Source: Alentia gelatinosa (Eukaryota; Annelida; Polychaeta; Phyllodocida; Polynoidae). From it: DNA of 64,000 bases. The DNA lies in contig OX465579.1 in the NCBI GenBank assembly GCA_950022655.1, forward strand, positions 78,627,193 to 78,691,192, given 5' to 3'. This document shows, piece after piece, positions 46,990 through 57,960 of the stretch (position 1 is the first letter of the stretch; each line of letters begins with the position of its first letter). Under the pieces are notes generated by a model, which did not search any database, was not told the DNA's origin, and worked only from the letters and a program-made list of their open reading frames with translations. The translations under genes were made by a program, and so were the position numbers.

Positions 46990-48055
46990 AATTAGGTTGG
47001 GCCGGATCTCAAGAAACGGCCGGCCTGTTTGGTGGATCAGCAAAACATCGGCATTTAGGACCGGCCACTGGCCGGCAGTCGGCAACGACCAACAGTCCTG
47101 GGGGCTGTTTCACTAGGAGCTATAAGTCTTGCTGTTGGCAACAGTGGCAGCAAAGCGGCAGTTTGCGTTTCATTAGAAGGTGCAGTCAAGCGTGAACGGC
47201 GCATGGGACATGAGCGGCACCAACAGTGGCAGAACCCGTTTCATCAGTAAAGTGGCTCTCGCTGTTAGTGCCACTGTGGAACTGCTGTAAGTGAGAGGGT
47301 TGACCCTCTCGTTGGTTACATATATAGAATATTTTCACCCACTTCCCGTGAGAATTAAGCAATGAAATTTTTACATGAGTAAGGTATACATATAACCCAT
47401 AATCGTACTAAATACGAAGACACCGCACCGTTTCGAAGATATCGGCGTTTGAATTTTGTCATAGCAAATACTGCTCTGGTGGCCAGTGTATCCGGGGGGA
47501 GACAGAAAGAACAGCCGAAACCCCGCCGCACTACGGAGGGAGTGAAAAAGAACAGCGACCAACGCAAACGCACGGAGGGAGTGAAAAATTCAAACGCCGA
47601 TATCTTCGGAACGGCATGGCCGTTCTTCTCCATATAGGTTATATGTACCCCTTACTCGTGCTAAAATTTTATTGCTTAATTCCTATGGGAAGGGGTGAAA
47701 TTCCACGTCATAACAGCCCGTTGACAAGTAAATTTGAATGTCAAATGCCTGTGCATAGCGAGAGCTGTGCCAACAGTGAGAGCTAGTCCCACCTCAACAG
47801 CGAGAGCACTGATGAAACGCGAATTTGGGCTTGCCACTGTTGATGCCACTGTTGATGCCACTGTTCCACTCCTACCTACTAGTGAAACGGCCCCCAGGTG
47901 GGTCCGTGGGTGCCTTATTTCCTGATCCACTGAGCAGATCGTCATCACTGACGCGCCATTTGGGCTGGTAACTGTCAGTGATGACCACAATTCTGGACAC
48001 CACAATGCCATCGGCTGGGACTAGCTCCGGCTTAGTGGATCAGCCGCTTTAAGCT
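46990..48055. mobile_element. Nested MITE complex, three levels
   Basis: Level 1: sequences cggcctgtttggtggatcag (47019-47038) and cggcttagtggatcagccg (48028-48046) border a GC-rich element. Level 2: cctgggggctgtttcactag (47097-47116) and the complement of ctagtgaaacggcccccagg (47879-47898) are inverted ends of an inserted element. Level 3: within it a foldback has arms from cttcccgtgagaattaagca (47342) through tcgaagatatcggcgtttga (47433-47452), complemented by tcaaacgccgatatcttcgg (47589-47608) through gcttaattcctatgggaa (about 47690). Non-coding. Confidence 0.7.
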
Positions 48056-48979
48056 GCATTGGTCAGATATAGATGCAGTTTCAATTTGATGGTGGGGATT
48101 TAAGGTGTCGTCGAAGGTAATTCGAAGAGGAGTATATATCGATTGACATACGTTTCGTTATGGAAAACATAAGCTAGTAAAACAAAAGTCCCATCTTAGG
48201 GTCTTAAGGATATCAGAAGAACCCATAATCAGCAAGTGGGTTATTTTTCTTTATGTATCGGGGTAGTGTGGTAAATGATATAGAGACGAGTGGGACCCAA
48301 TAGGCTCTATTCGCTTGTTAACGCTTCAAGAGTCACACATCATTCACCATGTACCCATGCTATAGCAGGCACCAGAATCAATTGTGGCCTTTGTATGGCC
48401 GGCTTTTGTAGTCAATGTCATCAAAAGAATTAAATATTTAAAAATTCCAGTAAATCTGTATTACTTATCAGAACTTTCCAATATCATAAAGACTTACTGG
48501 CAACACTTAGTCTAATATGTCATATAATTTTCATGATACTGCAAAAATTTTCCAAAAAGTTACGAAGTCACAAATACAGAATGGTTCACCCATTCCATAC
48601 GGGAATGCCATATGGCATTGTCCTGCCACGGCCAGGGGAATGCCATATGGCATTGCCCTGCCAGAAAGGGTTAAAAGATACATGACATTTTGATTATTTC
48701 TTTTATTTTCTTTATTTATCCTGCAAGATTATTCAGCCTGACGGCCAGTATGATCTACCCTTACAACTAATAGTTCACCTAAAATCATCCAAAGTATAAC
48801 TAAAGAATAAAGGGCTCAACTCCGTTTATGTTACTGAAATTTTACATTATAAGTACAATATTTTAAAAAAAAGTTTATTTCTCCATTCTGTTTAAATACA
48901 AACAGTTCCATGGGAATTGTAGTTGACAATATCAAGTAGTATACATCGGTGAGGTTTATATAAGTGATGTTTGAATTTG

Positions 48980-50110
48980 AGACACCTAGTAACAAAACAT
49001 CAGACGTTGTTAATACACTGGTGGATGGTATAGGTATTTTCAAATACTCTATAAAGGCTTCTTTGGTGATCGCATTTCGCTGGCTCTCCAAGTTCTTTCC
49101 ACAGAGTTATACCGCGATATATTGGTGACCTCCTGTATGCTTGACCTTTATACCTAAATCTCCTCGAGTTCCCCTCAATCACAAAGATAACTATAAAAGA
49201 AATGGTAGGTGAGGCACCTGTTACACCTGTTCTCCCGCTTGTTATAATGGATTTTTGCAGTATCTTAGTCATCATCAGTCAGAGATCCACACAATCCATC
49301 ATCCGATATATTAAAGAAATAAATCATAGACTCAAAACAGAAAGTCAAGGTTTACATCAAGTCATTATAAGTCTCAATATATCTCGATTCAGCATTTAAT
49401 ACAGTCCATACATTAGCACCTATAGGGACCTCTCCAGGATGTATACCCGCTAGATTCTTGTTTGTCTCATACATCACAAATTTAGATTTCTTGGTATTTA
49501 TTAATAAGTGTGTTTTGCTTGCACCATATATTAACTATAGATAGTTTTGCATCCATTTGATCAACTAGATTATCTTCACCATTCCCTTGCACATACAAAA
49601 CTGTACCATCAGCAACTAATTGATAGTATTACACACACAAAACTGTACCATCAGCAACAAATTGATAGTATTATACGGAAACTGGCTTACTATCTTCGTA
49701 CGTCAAAAATACGCGGTGAAATTATTGATCACATACATCCCTCTGTCTACGGCATCGGGATGTATGTTAACAATAATTTTACCAAGTATTTTGACGTACG
49801 AAGATAGTCAGCCCGTTTTCGTATTATTATATACCTAAAAATGGCGATATTTTATCTAGTCACGTGATCACATACCCCGTACGGCACACTGTGCCGTACG
49901 GATATAAATACGACATGGGTAGGAGAGGGCAGTATGTGTAGATTGTTTTTGCACAGGTATATAATAATACCACCTACAGCATTAACAAGGTCATCTATGT
50001 ACTCCAAAAAGAAGGTAGGTCAAGTATTGAGACCTGGGGCACTCCACAATAAATCCCTCCAGGACCTGAATCTATGCATGGCCTCAAATGTGAGACAAAC
50101 CTCTCTGCTT
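48980..50110 (-). pseudogene. Decayed LINE reverse transcriptase, minus strand
   Basis: On the minus strand: I-Y-C-G-V-P-Q-V-S-I-L (about 50060-50030), E-Y-I-D-D-L-V-N (about 50000), V-A-D-G-T-V-L-Y-V-Q (a mutated ADDT active site, about 49615-49585), W-C-K-Q-N-T-L-L-I-N-T-K-K-S-K (about 49530-49490) and S-P-I-Y-R-G-I-T-L-W-K-E-L-G (49135-49090). This is the order of a CR1/L2-type RT. It is interrupted by a foldback (49668-49830) and a local duplication of caaaactgtaccatcagcaa (49597, 49638). Confidence 0.75.
49668..49830. repeat. Foldback hairpin inside LINE
   Basis: Arms 49668-49740 and 49757-49830 pair (tactatcttcgtacgtcaaa against ttgacgtacgaagatagt; atacatccc against gggatgtat), with a short loop ctgtctacggcat. 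Its insertion separates the RT active-site block from upstream blocks. Confidence 0.75.
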
Positions 50111-50448
50111 TATCAATGGCACCACTCGTGCTTATTTCCATTGCAATGGTACAATTTCACTCTGGAAAGATAAATTGATAAGATGGATTACCTGATTTGA
50201 CACAGTAGATAATGCTATTTTTAGATATCTGGTAGTTATGCCGTCCACTGCTGATTGACGTTCCATGTCATAGAACTTCTAGATTTTCTCTATCATACCT
50301 AATGTTCGGTATTTATTCAATCTGATTTCCATTCTTGACGTGTACTAGTCTCTCAGCGGTTATTCAATCTATATATCATAACACAGGATCTATTTCTGAT
50401 AAGCTTAACAAAAGAACCATATCTATTTTATTCCAGCTTAGCCTAGAT

Positions 50449-51170
50449 CTAAGCTAAAACCTCATCCTCACTTAATGCAGCGTACACTAGATGTGTGGGG
50501 ATAGGGATATCTTTTTTTGTGAACATTCTTCTACCCTTTGACCTTATTTGCCCAATGATACCAAGGTCATCATACAGTTTCCTTGCATCCGTGTTGTCAT
50601 CAGGAAAAAGAATATGAACCTTCGTGTCAGGCTCATTTACAACTTGTAAAACCAAAAAGCTGATCAATGCCCTGGCAACATCTATGGTATCACTATAGAG
50701 CACCATACGATATCCTTGACTTGTAGGATAAAGTACACCCCAGCCTTTCACCTCACTCCTATCAACAGCAACACAACTTGCATGGGATGTTCCTAAAAGC
50801 CACTTCAGGATCTTTACACGCTCAATAAAGTGGATCTTTTTGTCATAAACTAGGATGTTCTCAATGTTGATGTCCTTAATTGACATGAGTTTGGGCAATC
50901 CCTCCAGGGATGGTTCTTTTTTACATAGAAGCATATCCTGAACATGAGTAGTGAACCCCAGCAAAGTGAAAGTCGATATTTTGAAGCCTATAGAAGCATA
51001 CATCTCCTGGCGCTCCCATACTGAAGTCAAACCAACATTTCTCTGTCCTAAGACTTTGGAGCTGAGGTTGAAGACTTGTTTGCCAATGCCTCTTCCACGG
51101 AAGGACGTTTTGGTAACGTAATGGTACATAGTTCCAGTGTCATCGTCCAAAGGTATTGATGCACAATTAC
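50449..51170 (-). CDS. Paralogous GNAT acyltransferase, second coding exon (partial gene)
   Basis: A 722-nt exon, acceptor gatattttcag, stop TAG at 50449-50451. It encodes 240 residues starting N-C-A-S-I-P-L-D-D after the shared serine, with the acetyl-CoA loop R-G-R-G-I-G-K and the same C-terminal domain as 26108-25387 (G-W-G-V-L-Y, L-Y-S-D-T-I-D, F-P-D-D-N). The frame is intact and differences are mostly conservative, which suggests selection. The phase requires an upstream exon ending in one base of a Ser codon; I found none between 51171 and 64000 on the minus strand, so exon 1 lies beyond the window or is lost. A tttatt (AATAAA on the minus strand) lies about 15 bases past the stop. Confidence 0.85.
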
Positions 51171-51677
51171 CTGAAAATATCAAGAGACATATTTCTTCTA
51201 AAGAAACTAAGCCATGAAGTCATGAAGATGTAAAATTATCTGACTCCCTGGGGAGTTTTATATTTATTTGAACCCATTGAAACATCCTGCCATTTTTTTG
51301 ACAGGAACTAAACTGATGCCCTTTACATTAGATGGCATACAGTCTTCCTGTTGCTTGAGAGCACGTCAGTTGAGATCCAAATATTGTCTTAACGCATTAT
51401 TTGATAAACATTTCTCTGCTAACATTAGGCACCCTCATTTCAACTAACAATATGAACGAGTACAGGTAAAAATTTATTCATGTGAATAGAATAATTACAT
51501 GTAATTACAGAAACCATGAATGTACACTAACAAACTAAGTGGGGGAAAGATTTTGATAAAATGTAATACAAATATTTTGACTACTAAATCCATTTTAAGA
51601 TAGGAAGAACAATCCTTTTATTATAGATTATAAAGATGAGAGATATCAGCGGTAGGTTTTGAAGTTTCATTCGATTA

Positions 51678-52272
51678 CTGGACCGATGGCACCACGGACC
51701 GATGGCACCTGGACTGATGGCACCTCTTCGGACCGATGGCAACATTTTTCCTAGACCGATGGCACCACTACCTAGACTGATGGCACCACTCTCACTCAGA
51801 CTAATGGTTATTGCCATATCATATTGTGTATACTACTTTTCAACTACCGAGTATATTAAATTCACATAAAGAAGAATTTACGTGATGATTTAAAAAAAAA
51901 TTAAAAAACACCGGCTCCGGGCCCCTCGGCATCGGCAGCCGGTGGTCCCGGCCGGCAACCCGTGGTCCCGGCCGGCAGCCGCCTCGGTACCAGTCGCGGT
52001 AGCAGCGGTGGTCTCCTGAAATCAATGATCTTTTTTCAGAAACCAGAAAAAAACCTGAAAATTAAACTGGAAACACTGTTATAACAGGATTACTGCACAT
52101 TATTACTATATCTATCAAGTGGTTCCCATGTACAGGTAAAACAAATGAGGTGGTGCCATCAGTCTAGGCAAGTGGTGCCATCAGTCCAGGCACGGGTGCC
52201 ATCGGTCCAGGTAACACTGAAAAGAGGTGCCATCAGTCCAGGTGCCATCGGTCCGTGGTGCCATCGGTCCAG
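51678..52272. mobile_element. 595-bp foldback MITE whose TIRs are arrays of GGACYGATGGCACC, TTA target duplication
   Basis: The left end ctggaccgatggcaccacgg and the right end, complemented, agree for about 52 bases; TTA flanks both (51675-51677, 52273-52275). Both arms are made of five to seven copies of ggac(c/t)gatggcacc with short spacers: 51680-51800 on the left, 52150-52272 on the right in reverse. The centre has a GC-rich block (51910-52020, ggtggtcccggccgg). TTA implies PIF/Harbinger-type integration. Non-coding. Confidence 0.88.
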
Positions 52273-52931
52273 TTACCTTTCATTCATCTATCTATATGAA
52301 AAAGCTATATTTGATTATCTTACCACGGTATAAGCCACTGACTGCCTCTGCCATTGTACAATGGCGTTAGGTTTGCCTGTCCTTGAATAAATAGCAATTC
52401 AACACTGTTTCATTTATGGAGTTTTGACCACCGCCATCATGTATAATCATGATTTCCCGAGCTCCCTAGCGTTAGACTGTAGTACCATCCCGAGTGGCTG
52501 CTGTCTGCAAAGCTGGGAACGGTTCTGGTGGTCAATGTGGAGACAAGACTAAAGCTTGTAATTTCTTTCCTTAGTAATATAGACTCTTTGTAAAAACAAA
52601 GAACGATGAAATGGAAAACATTTTTGCACACAATAAAGCTTGTAGTGCGGCCAACTTCCACCAGATTACGCGATCATAGTCTGTACCGACAAAGGTGTGG
52701 TCCTGCCGTTTTGGCGGGACCGATCACTGCTGACGTCTGGTGGACAGAACCAACACCTCTACACTCTCCATTCTCACCTTCCACTCTCACCCCACACACA
52801 CCGTCCCCACTTCTCTTCAATCACTCAACCCTACCACACATATTTTATTTCATCAGTTTTGGCGCACCTCATGCTCTACACTATACACCGCGACTACCCA
52901 AAGTCTGTAAAGATCGGCAAAGGCCATTATC

Positions 52932-54032
52932 ATGGCCCCGACGACAAGAGGTTCGAAAAGAAGGGAAGTGGTGAGAAACAGGTCTGACTCCTCTGATGAA
53001 AATTGCAAAGACACAGGTAAGGAGGGAGACACTGAGAGCGATCACAAGGTTACAATGTCCCGCCGGGCGAGGTACAGCGAATATGAGACGGTGGACAAGG
53101 TTAGCAATTGTAGCTCCCTGTCTGAGGCTAGAGTGGAGAAACTTGAGGCGGACGTTCGAGGACTTGACAAGAAGCTCGACCTACTCCTCCATGCGAGTGT
53201 GGGACGAGGATGTGAGGAGACGCCAGAAAAACGCCGCCATGACACCCGCACCGACCGAGGCGTGGGAAGGCCCCGGAGGCCATTGGACCGGGACGTGGAT
53301 CTTCACTCCAGCGCCCGCATGTCCCCACCAAGTCAGCTCAGGAGGGATTATGATTTCAACAGATATCTCGAGGACGAGTTTGCACGCGAATACATGCGCC
53401 CATTGCACAGTGAAGGTAGGGTGGCTCTGTCCTCGGACATTTTTATAGATCAATATACCCCCAAACCATACATGTACATCAACCGGAAGGGCGCTGAGAA
53501 TATAAAGCAAAAACTAGAGGCCAGAAAAAATCTCGGGATGCTAGAATACATTAGAGCCATGGTGTGTCTTATATGGGACGAAAGGCGCAATGACACGCAC
53601 AACAACCCCCACCTACTCGAGCACTTGCAAGGTGTGATAGACGATGCAATGGTACGGCCGTGGGCATCTGTGAGATGGTTCTCACAACATGTATTCGATG
53701 AAGTTGAAAAGGGTTGGTTGAATTGGACCGACTGGCATGTTATACAACATGAACGTGTCAGGTTATGCTTGATGGATCGCACCTGTGTTCTACCCGGGCA
53801 GAGGGCCGTAGGGCCAAGCGCCCAACGTGCTAACAAGCCAGGCGGCACGGGGTCAAGAGGCCGTGAGGTGACCTGTAGGGAGTTCAACAGTAGGAGAGGG
53901 TGTACCCATAGCACAGACCACGAGGAGGGCGGCATGGTGTTTGTACACGGCTGCTCGTATTGCTACGGGCGCACTGGCAGCATATTTTCAAACCACAATA
54001 TGTCCATCTGCGAACGTCTGGACCGGGACTGA
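52932..54032 (+). CDS. Gag-like protein of a DIRS/Ngaro-like retrotransposon
   Basis: An uninterrupted 366-residue frame. Residues 1-100 are charged and Ser/Arg-rich with a predicted coiled coil (A-R-V-E-K-L-E-A-D-V-R-G-L-D-K-K-L-D). Residues 130-290 hold a compact Gag-like region. Residues 315-360 are a Cys/His cluster: C-R-E-F-N, R-G-C, a His, then H-G-C-S-Y-C and H...C, as found in Gag proteins of tyrosine-recombinase retrotransposons. The 3' end is followed by the RT region in another frame. ATG 52932 is chosen as the first Met of the open frame. Related frames on both strands here are shadows. Confidence 0.75.
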   Translation: MAPTTRGSKRREVVRNRSDSSDENCKDTGKEGDTESDHKVTMSRRARYSEYETVDKVSNCSSLSEARVEKLEADVRGLDKKLDLLLHASVGRGCEETPEKRRHDTRTDRGVGRPRRPLDRDVDLHSSARMSPPSQLRRDYDFNRYLEDEFAREYMRPLHSEGRVALSSDIFIDQYTPKPYMYINRKGAENIKQKLEARKNLGMLEYIRAMVCLIWDERRNDTHNNPHLLEHLQGVIDDAMVRPWASVRWFSQHVFDEVEKGWLNWTDWHVIQHERVRLCLMDRTCVLPGQRAVGPSAQRANKPGGTGSRGREVTCREFNSRRGCTHSTDHEEGGMVFVHGCSYCYGRTGSIFSNHNMSICERLDRD

Positions 54033-54669
54033 CGGCAGGGAGACGGATCAACTCGGTCAGGTTAAAAAAACGTGCTGTAGGTGTCTCGGGCAGTGTGTTG
54101 CCTGGGAGGCCAGAGGAGCAGCGCAAAAAGGACAAAGCATACGGGCAAAGAGCACCACCAGCACCGATAGGAAACTGCAGTGATGCCAGGAACAAGCTAT
54201 GCTTCACAAAGGATCTGCCGGGAGAGTGTGGCCAAGATGGCCACGCCCAGTGGGACATCGGGGCAACCAGTGAAGCGCGTTGCGGCACGGAGGCCAACAA
54301 CAAGCTCCAGCAAAACCAAGATGGCGGCACTTCCGGTGCGGCTTCGGAAGGCAAGTTTAGGGGCACTTATTCATCAAACACGAGGTACGTGGTGCCCGCC
54401 GGCCGGCCAGAGTTACACGGCTTAGGAACAGGATACATCGGTAGGAACCCCAGAACCGACTACAACTGGCGCTACGGACGCACATACACCAAAAACAGCC
54501 CCGCTTGCACGGCCGCCCTTCATGGACAAGGGGGCGTGGCACGTCATGAGCTCGCCAGCAACGCAGAAGGTAATGACATCAATTTCTCCTGTATTTGCGA
54601 TATTTGCTATTCAGATAACCTTGATCACGGGCTAAGGCTTTCTCCCGATGTTTTCAAATCACATAGACA

Positions 54670-55740
54670 GTGAAATTGGCCAGACATGTGCAGCTCTGGT
54701 GTGGGGCCTGTCCGGTTATACGATACATATACGATACATTCAGCAACCACTCCAGTGCAACTGACCACCCGGAGGCCATCGACAGATACCTGGAGAAGGA
54801 GCTGGGCCTCGGGGGTCTTGTTGGTCCTTACGAGTCGCCCCCGTTCTCGCCCTGGTGCCATGTGGCACCCCTCATGTCGAGACCCAAAAGGGATAGTAAG
54901 GATAGGAGAGTTATCTCAGATCTCACATACCCAGCAGTACAATCAGTGAATGCCTACATAATGAAAAACTCACTGTTCGGGGCTGTTAGGGACCACGCCC
55001 TTCCCAGCATTGACTCGATCATAGAGGACCTAGTCGAAATGGGACCCAAGGTATATATTTTCTCTACGGACGTCAGTAGGGCATATAAAAACTTTAAAGC
55101 CGACCCCCTTGACTGGCTACTACAATGTATGGAGTGGGGGTGCGGTTTTACTTGGAAGCTAGTATGGTTTTCGGGGCCCGGTGCTCTAGTTCACACATGC
55201 AGCGGGTCGCCGATGCCATCGTCATGATACTCCGAAATAAGGGCATAAAAGCGTGGATGTACTTAGACGATCTGCTAATTCTTTCTCCCTCTATGGAACG
55301 AGGTCGCGTGGACGAGGACGTGGCCATAGGACTCCTCACGGAACTGGGTCTCCCCGAGGCCAAGGGCAAACGGCAGGGGCCGGCGAGGAATGTTAGGTGG
55401 CTAGGAATCAACATTGATGCAGAGCACCCTCAGCATCCCAACAGAAAAGCTTCGAGGGCATCAAGAAGATGGTGAGTTCCTACGCTAACCGTAGGTCCAT
55501 GAAGCGCAAAGAAATGGAATCGCTGGTCGGACGACTTGTCCACATATCAAAGTGTATCAAACCTGCCCGTTTGTTTATTTCACGCCTTTTGGAATCTCTC
55601 CATGGGTCCAAGAAAAAGTACATCAGTATCAATGCCGACATCAGGGCCGACCTCCGCTGGTTTCGGGAGTTTGCCTCGGCTTGGAACGGCGTCACGCTAA
55701 TCCCGGCTCGCATCCCTACTATGATTTTGTCCAGTTTTGT
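54670..55740 (+). pseudogene. DIRS/Ngaro-like reverse transcriptase and RNase H start, frameshifted and truncated
   Basis: Frame 1 (to 55227): E-A-I-D-R-Y-L-E-K-E, G-L-V-G-P-Y-E-S-P-P-F-S-P-W, R-V-I-S-D-L-T-Y-P-A-V-Q-S-V-N and S-T-D-V-S-R-A-Y-K-N. Frame 2 (55125-55475): G-V-R-F-Y, M-V-F-G-A-R-C-S-S-S and the active site Y-L-D-D-L-L (55260-55277). Frame 3 (55469-55740): L-V-G-R-L-V-H-I-S-K-C and L-R-W-F-R-E-F-A-S-A-W-N-G, the start of the RNase H region. Frameshifts lie near 55140 (a run of five G) and 55465. Sequence stops at about 55727 against a LINE fragment. No tyrosine recombinase or methyltransferase domain is present, so the 3' half is missing. Confidence 0.82.
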
Positions 55741-57677
55741 ATGAAGTTTTTTCCCTATTGAACAGAAGAAATCATTTGCATATTCTACACATTTATATCT
55801 TGGTATTATTTCTCCGTCCCCATTTTTGAAACTCGTTCCTTTAACTTCGAAACTTTAACTTTTATCCAATACTTTCAGGGATTTCCTTTGTTCCGGTTAA
55901 CCTGCTCTACCATATAACTTCTTTTGTCAGTAACTAAGCTTTTCTGTATATATCCTTTCTTAGTCGTACCAGTTCAAGCATTGTCTCTTTTACTATGCTA
56001 TCATTCTTATCTTTTTCTTTAATTAATTTCCTACCTAGCAATGAACCAAATAATTCTTTCCCTGAGTGGGACTATTTCATCGAGATAATTTGACATGGTA
56101 TTGATCCATTTGTACCACAACTCTTTTCCTGACCTTCGTTAATCATGTAGTCTCTCATCAGTTTTTTTTATGATCCGCGCCTGTATTTCTGGTTGATAGA
56201 ATTTTTTATAGTTTCTTGTTGAGCTTTTCTTTATAGTATGTGTGTTATGAGGTTTTTTCTTAATCGCGAATACTACGAACTGGTCGCTCAGACTAACATT
56301 GAGTGTTCCGCTAACCAAAACATGAGGCGCATCAGTAAGTATCATATCGATACTCGAACTGTTGGTCTGGTGATACTTGTTATCAGTCTTTTTAGGTGGA
56401 ATTTGCGGATAGTGTCCATCAGGTCGCTATTTCGTTTGTCGCGCCTGTTATGAGCGTCCAGGTTGATATCACCTAGAAACCATTTTTCTTTCCCCCTTGT
56501 CCCGCTGTCATTATGGTAGCCGGTAAGAGTGACATAAAACCCGAGTTTAAGAAGACAAAACACATCTAGTCCCAGTCACATCCGAAGACCCAAAAGCCTC
56601 CTCTTTATTCCAGTATATATTCAAGTCTCCACATAGAAAATGGGCCAATGCGCATGAGCAGTTAATGTTTACATATCATCAGATAAGACTGCAGCAGGGG
56701 AATGTGATATCACCTCTCATTGTTTTAGAATTCGCCAGAGGCACTCATAACATGCAGTACATGTTGATAAAAGGATTTTCAATGTTTATAATATTTTGTC
56801 TGCTATTAGAAACGTTCCCACAGTGTCTGGGGTACCAAGAATAGTCTTGCTAATACCTTCACAACCTTGCTAATACCTTCACAACGGTACACCCTGCAGA
56901 TTTGGTCCCCCCGATTTCATTTATGTATTCTAACATTTTGCTAATGTCATAACCTGAAGGTCTAAATAAATTTATTATGGCCATTGCTTTATGCAGGGAT
57001 GAAAGTCGGGACTGATGAAAAAGTCGGAAACAGAAAAAAAAAAAAAAAAATTGGGCGTATTCGGGGGGGGGGGGGGGGGACGCCCCCCCCCCCCGTGCCG
57101 TCAAACAAAATTTCGGCACTTGACGGAACTCTGACGGCAGTGTCAACGGCCCTTGGCGCGTTTAACTGCCGCCAAAGTACTGACAGTGCCGATTTCCCCG
57201 GGGTGTGCGTCAATTTTCATACTTTGTTAATGATCATATTTCAAGATGAAGAAATTTCTGATTTCCGTCAATTGTCGGAGAACTTGCATCCCTGTTTATG
57301 GTTGGGCATCTCTAGAGTTATGACTATTGTTTCTAGCGACTTGTCCATTACCCATAGGCGTTCATGTATATGTATATATAGGGCACCCATTTATCTTTCA
57401 CATTAATTGCGACTCCTCCTCCTTTACCCCACGGTCGATCGTTTCGTATTAGATGGTATCCATCTATCTGGACAAAGTTTGATGTGATGATTCCCTTCAG
57501 AAGTGTCTCAGAGACACCAATTATATCAAAATCGTTCAAAGTATGTGCTAATAGGTCTCTCTTTCTGAAGAGACAGCGAATATTTGTATGGCATATTTTA
57601 AAACCATTTTCCCTTGAGATTTTTTCAACTGCATGAGTCATGTACGTGGAAAGAGAATATATATATATAAAACGCAA
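55741..57677 (-). pseudogene. L2/CR1-like LINE endonuclease region, minus strand, interrupted
   Basis: Minus strand 57620-57360: H-T-N-I-R-C-L-F-R-K-R-D-L-L, D-I-I-G-V-S-E-T-L-L, D-G-Y-H-L-I-R-N-D-R, G-G-G-V-A-I-N-V. It resumes after the insert 56994-57294 with S-L-E-T-I-V-I-T-like and M-A-I-I-N-L-F-R-P-S-G-Y (56980-56940). Then at 56500-56350 comes F-L-G-D-I-N-L-D and L-I-T-S-I-T-R-P-T, and at 56310-56260 the S-D-Q-F-V-V-F end of the endonuclease. Another 250-300 foreign bases probably lie at 56570-56860. 55741-56138 is decayed linker. The apurinic-type endonuclease would nick target DNA; here it is broken. Confidence 0.8.
56994..57294. mobile_element. 301-bp hAT-like MITE with TTTATG flanks
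   Basis: Ends cagggatg / catccctg are short inverted repeats of hAT type, and TTTATG occurs on both sides (56988-56993, 57295-57300). The full hAT duplication is 8 bases, so this is a partial match. Inside are an A run of 17 or more, a G run and a C run (57030-57095). It splits the LINE endonuclease, and removing it rejoins the frame in sense. Confidence 0.75.
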
Positions 57678-57834
57678 AATATAAGAGATTTTATTATCTA
57701 TGCTGGTGAGGCTCAGTCAGAGCCTGAAGTCTAACAGATATGGGCTTGATATGCCAGGGACGTATTATATAAAAATGTTTAGATATTTTATCATATAATT
57801 TATATATAATAAGGCAATTATTAACAGTATATAT

Positions 57835-57960
57835 ATTTTTTTTTAAACAATTTTTATTAGGGTTAATTGTTACAAACAATACCGGATTCGGCAACAGTGC
57901 CGTTCTTCCATTCGGGCCCTGTAGCAGATGGGACTTAGTAGTAGTACATTGGCTGAGTGT
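57835..57960 (-). repeat. Retroelement 3'-tail repeat, copy 3
   Basis: On the minus strand gggcccgaatggaagaacgg cactgttgccgaatccgg ends in cctaataaaaattg and an A-rich tail (the T run at 57836-57845 on plus). It looks like the 3' end of an L2/CR1-like LINE with its AATAAA. Confidence 0.55.

Noticed and set aside
51680..52272. CRISPR-like array of regularly spaced repeats
   Set aside because: Repeats are in inverted arms, spacers are short and similar, the context is eukaryotic and TTA flanks show a MITE.
52606..52987. Open frames before the Gag-like ORF
   Set aside because: They overlap the 5' leader of the retrotransposon in other frames and show composition driven by C/T-rich sequence.
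54180..54542. Extra open frames between Gag and RT of the DIRS-like element
   Set aside because: They overlap each other on both strands and show no recognised motif; the segment probably belongs to the element, but no separate protein can be supported.
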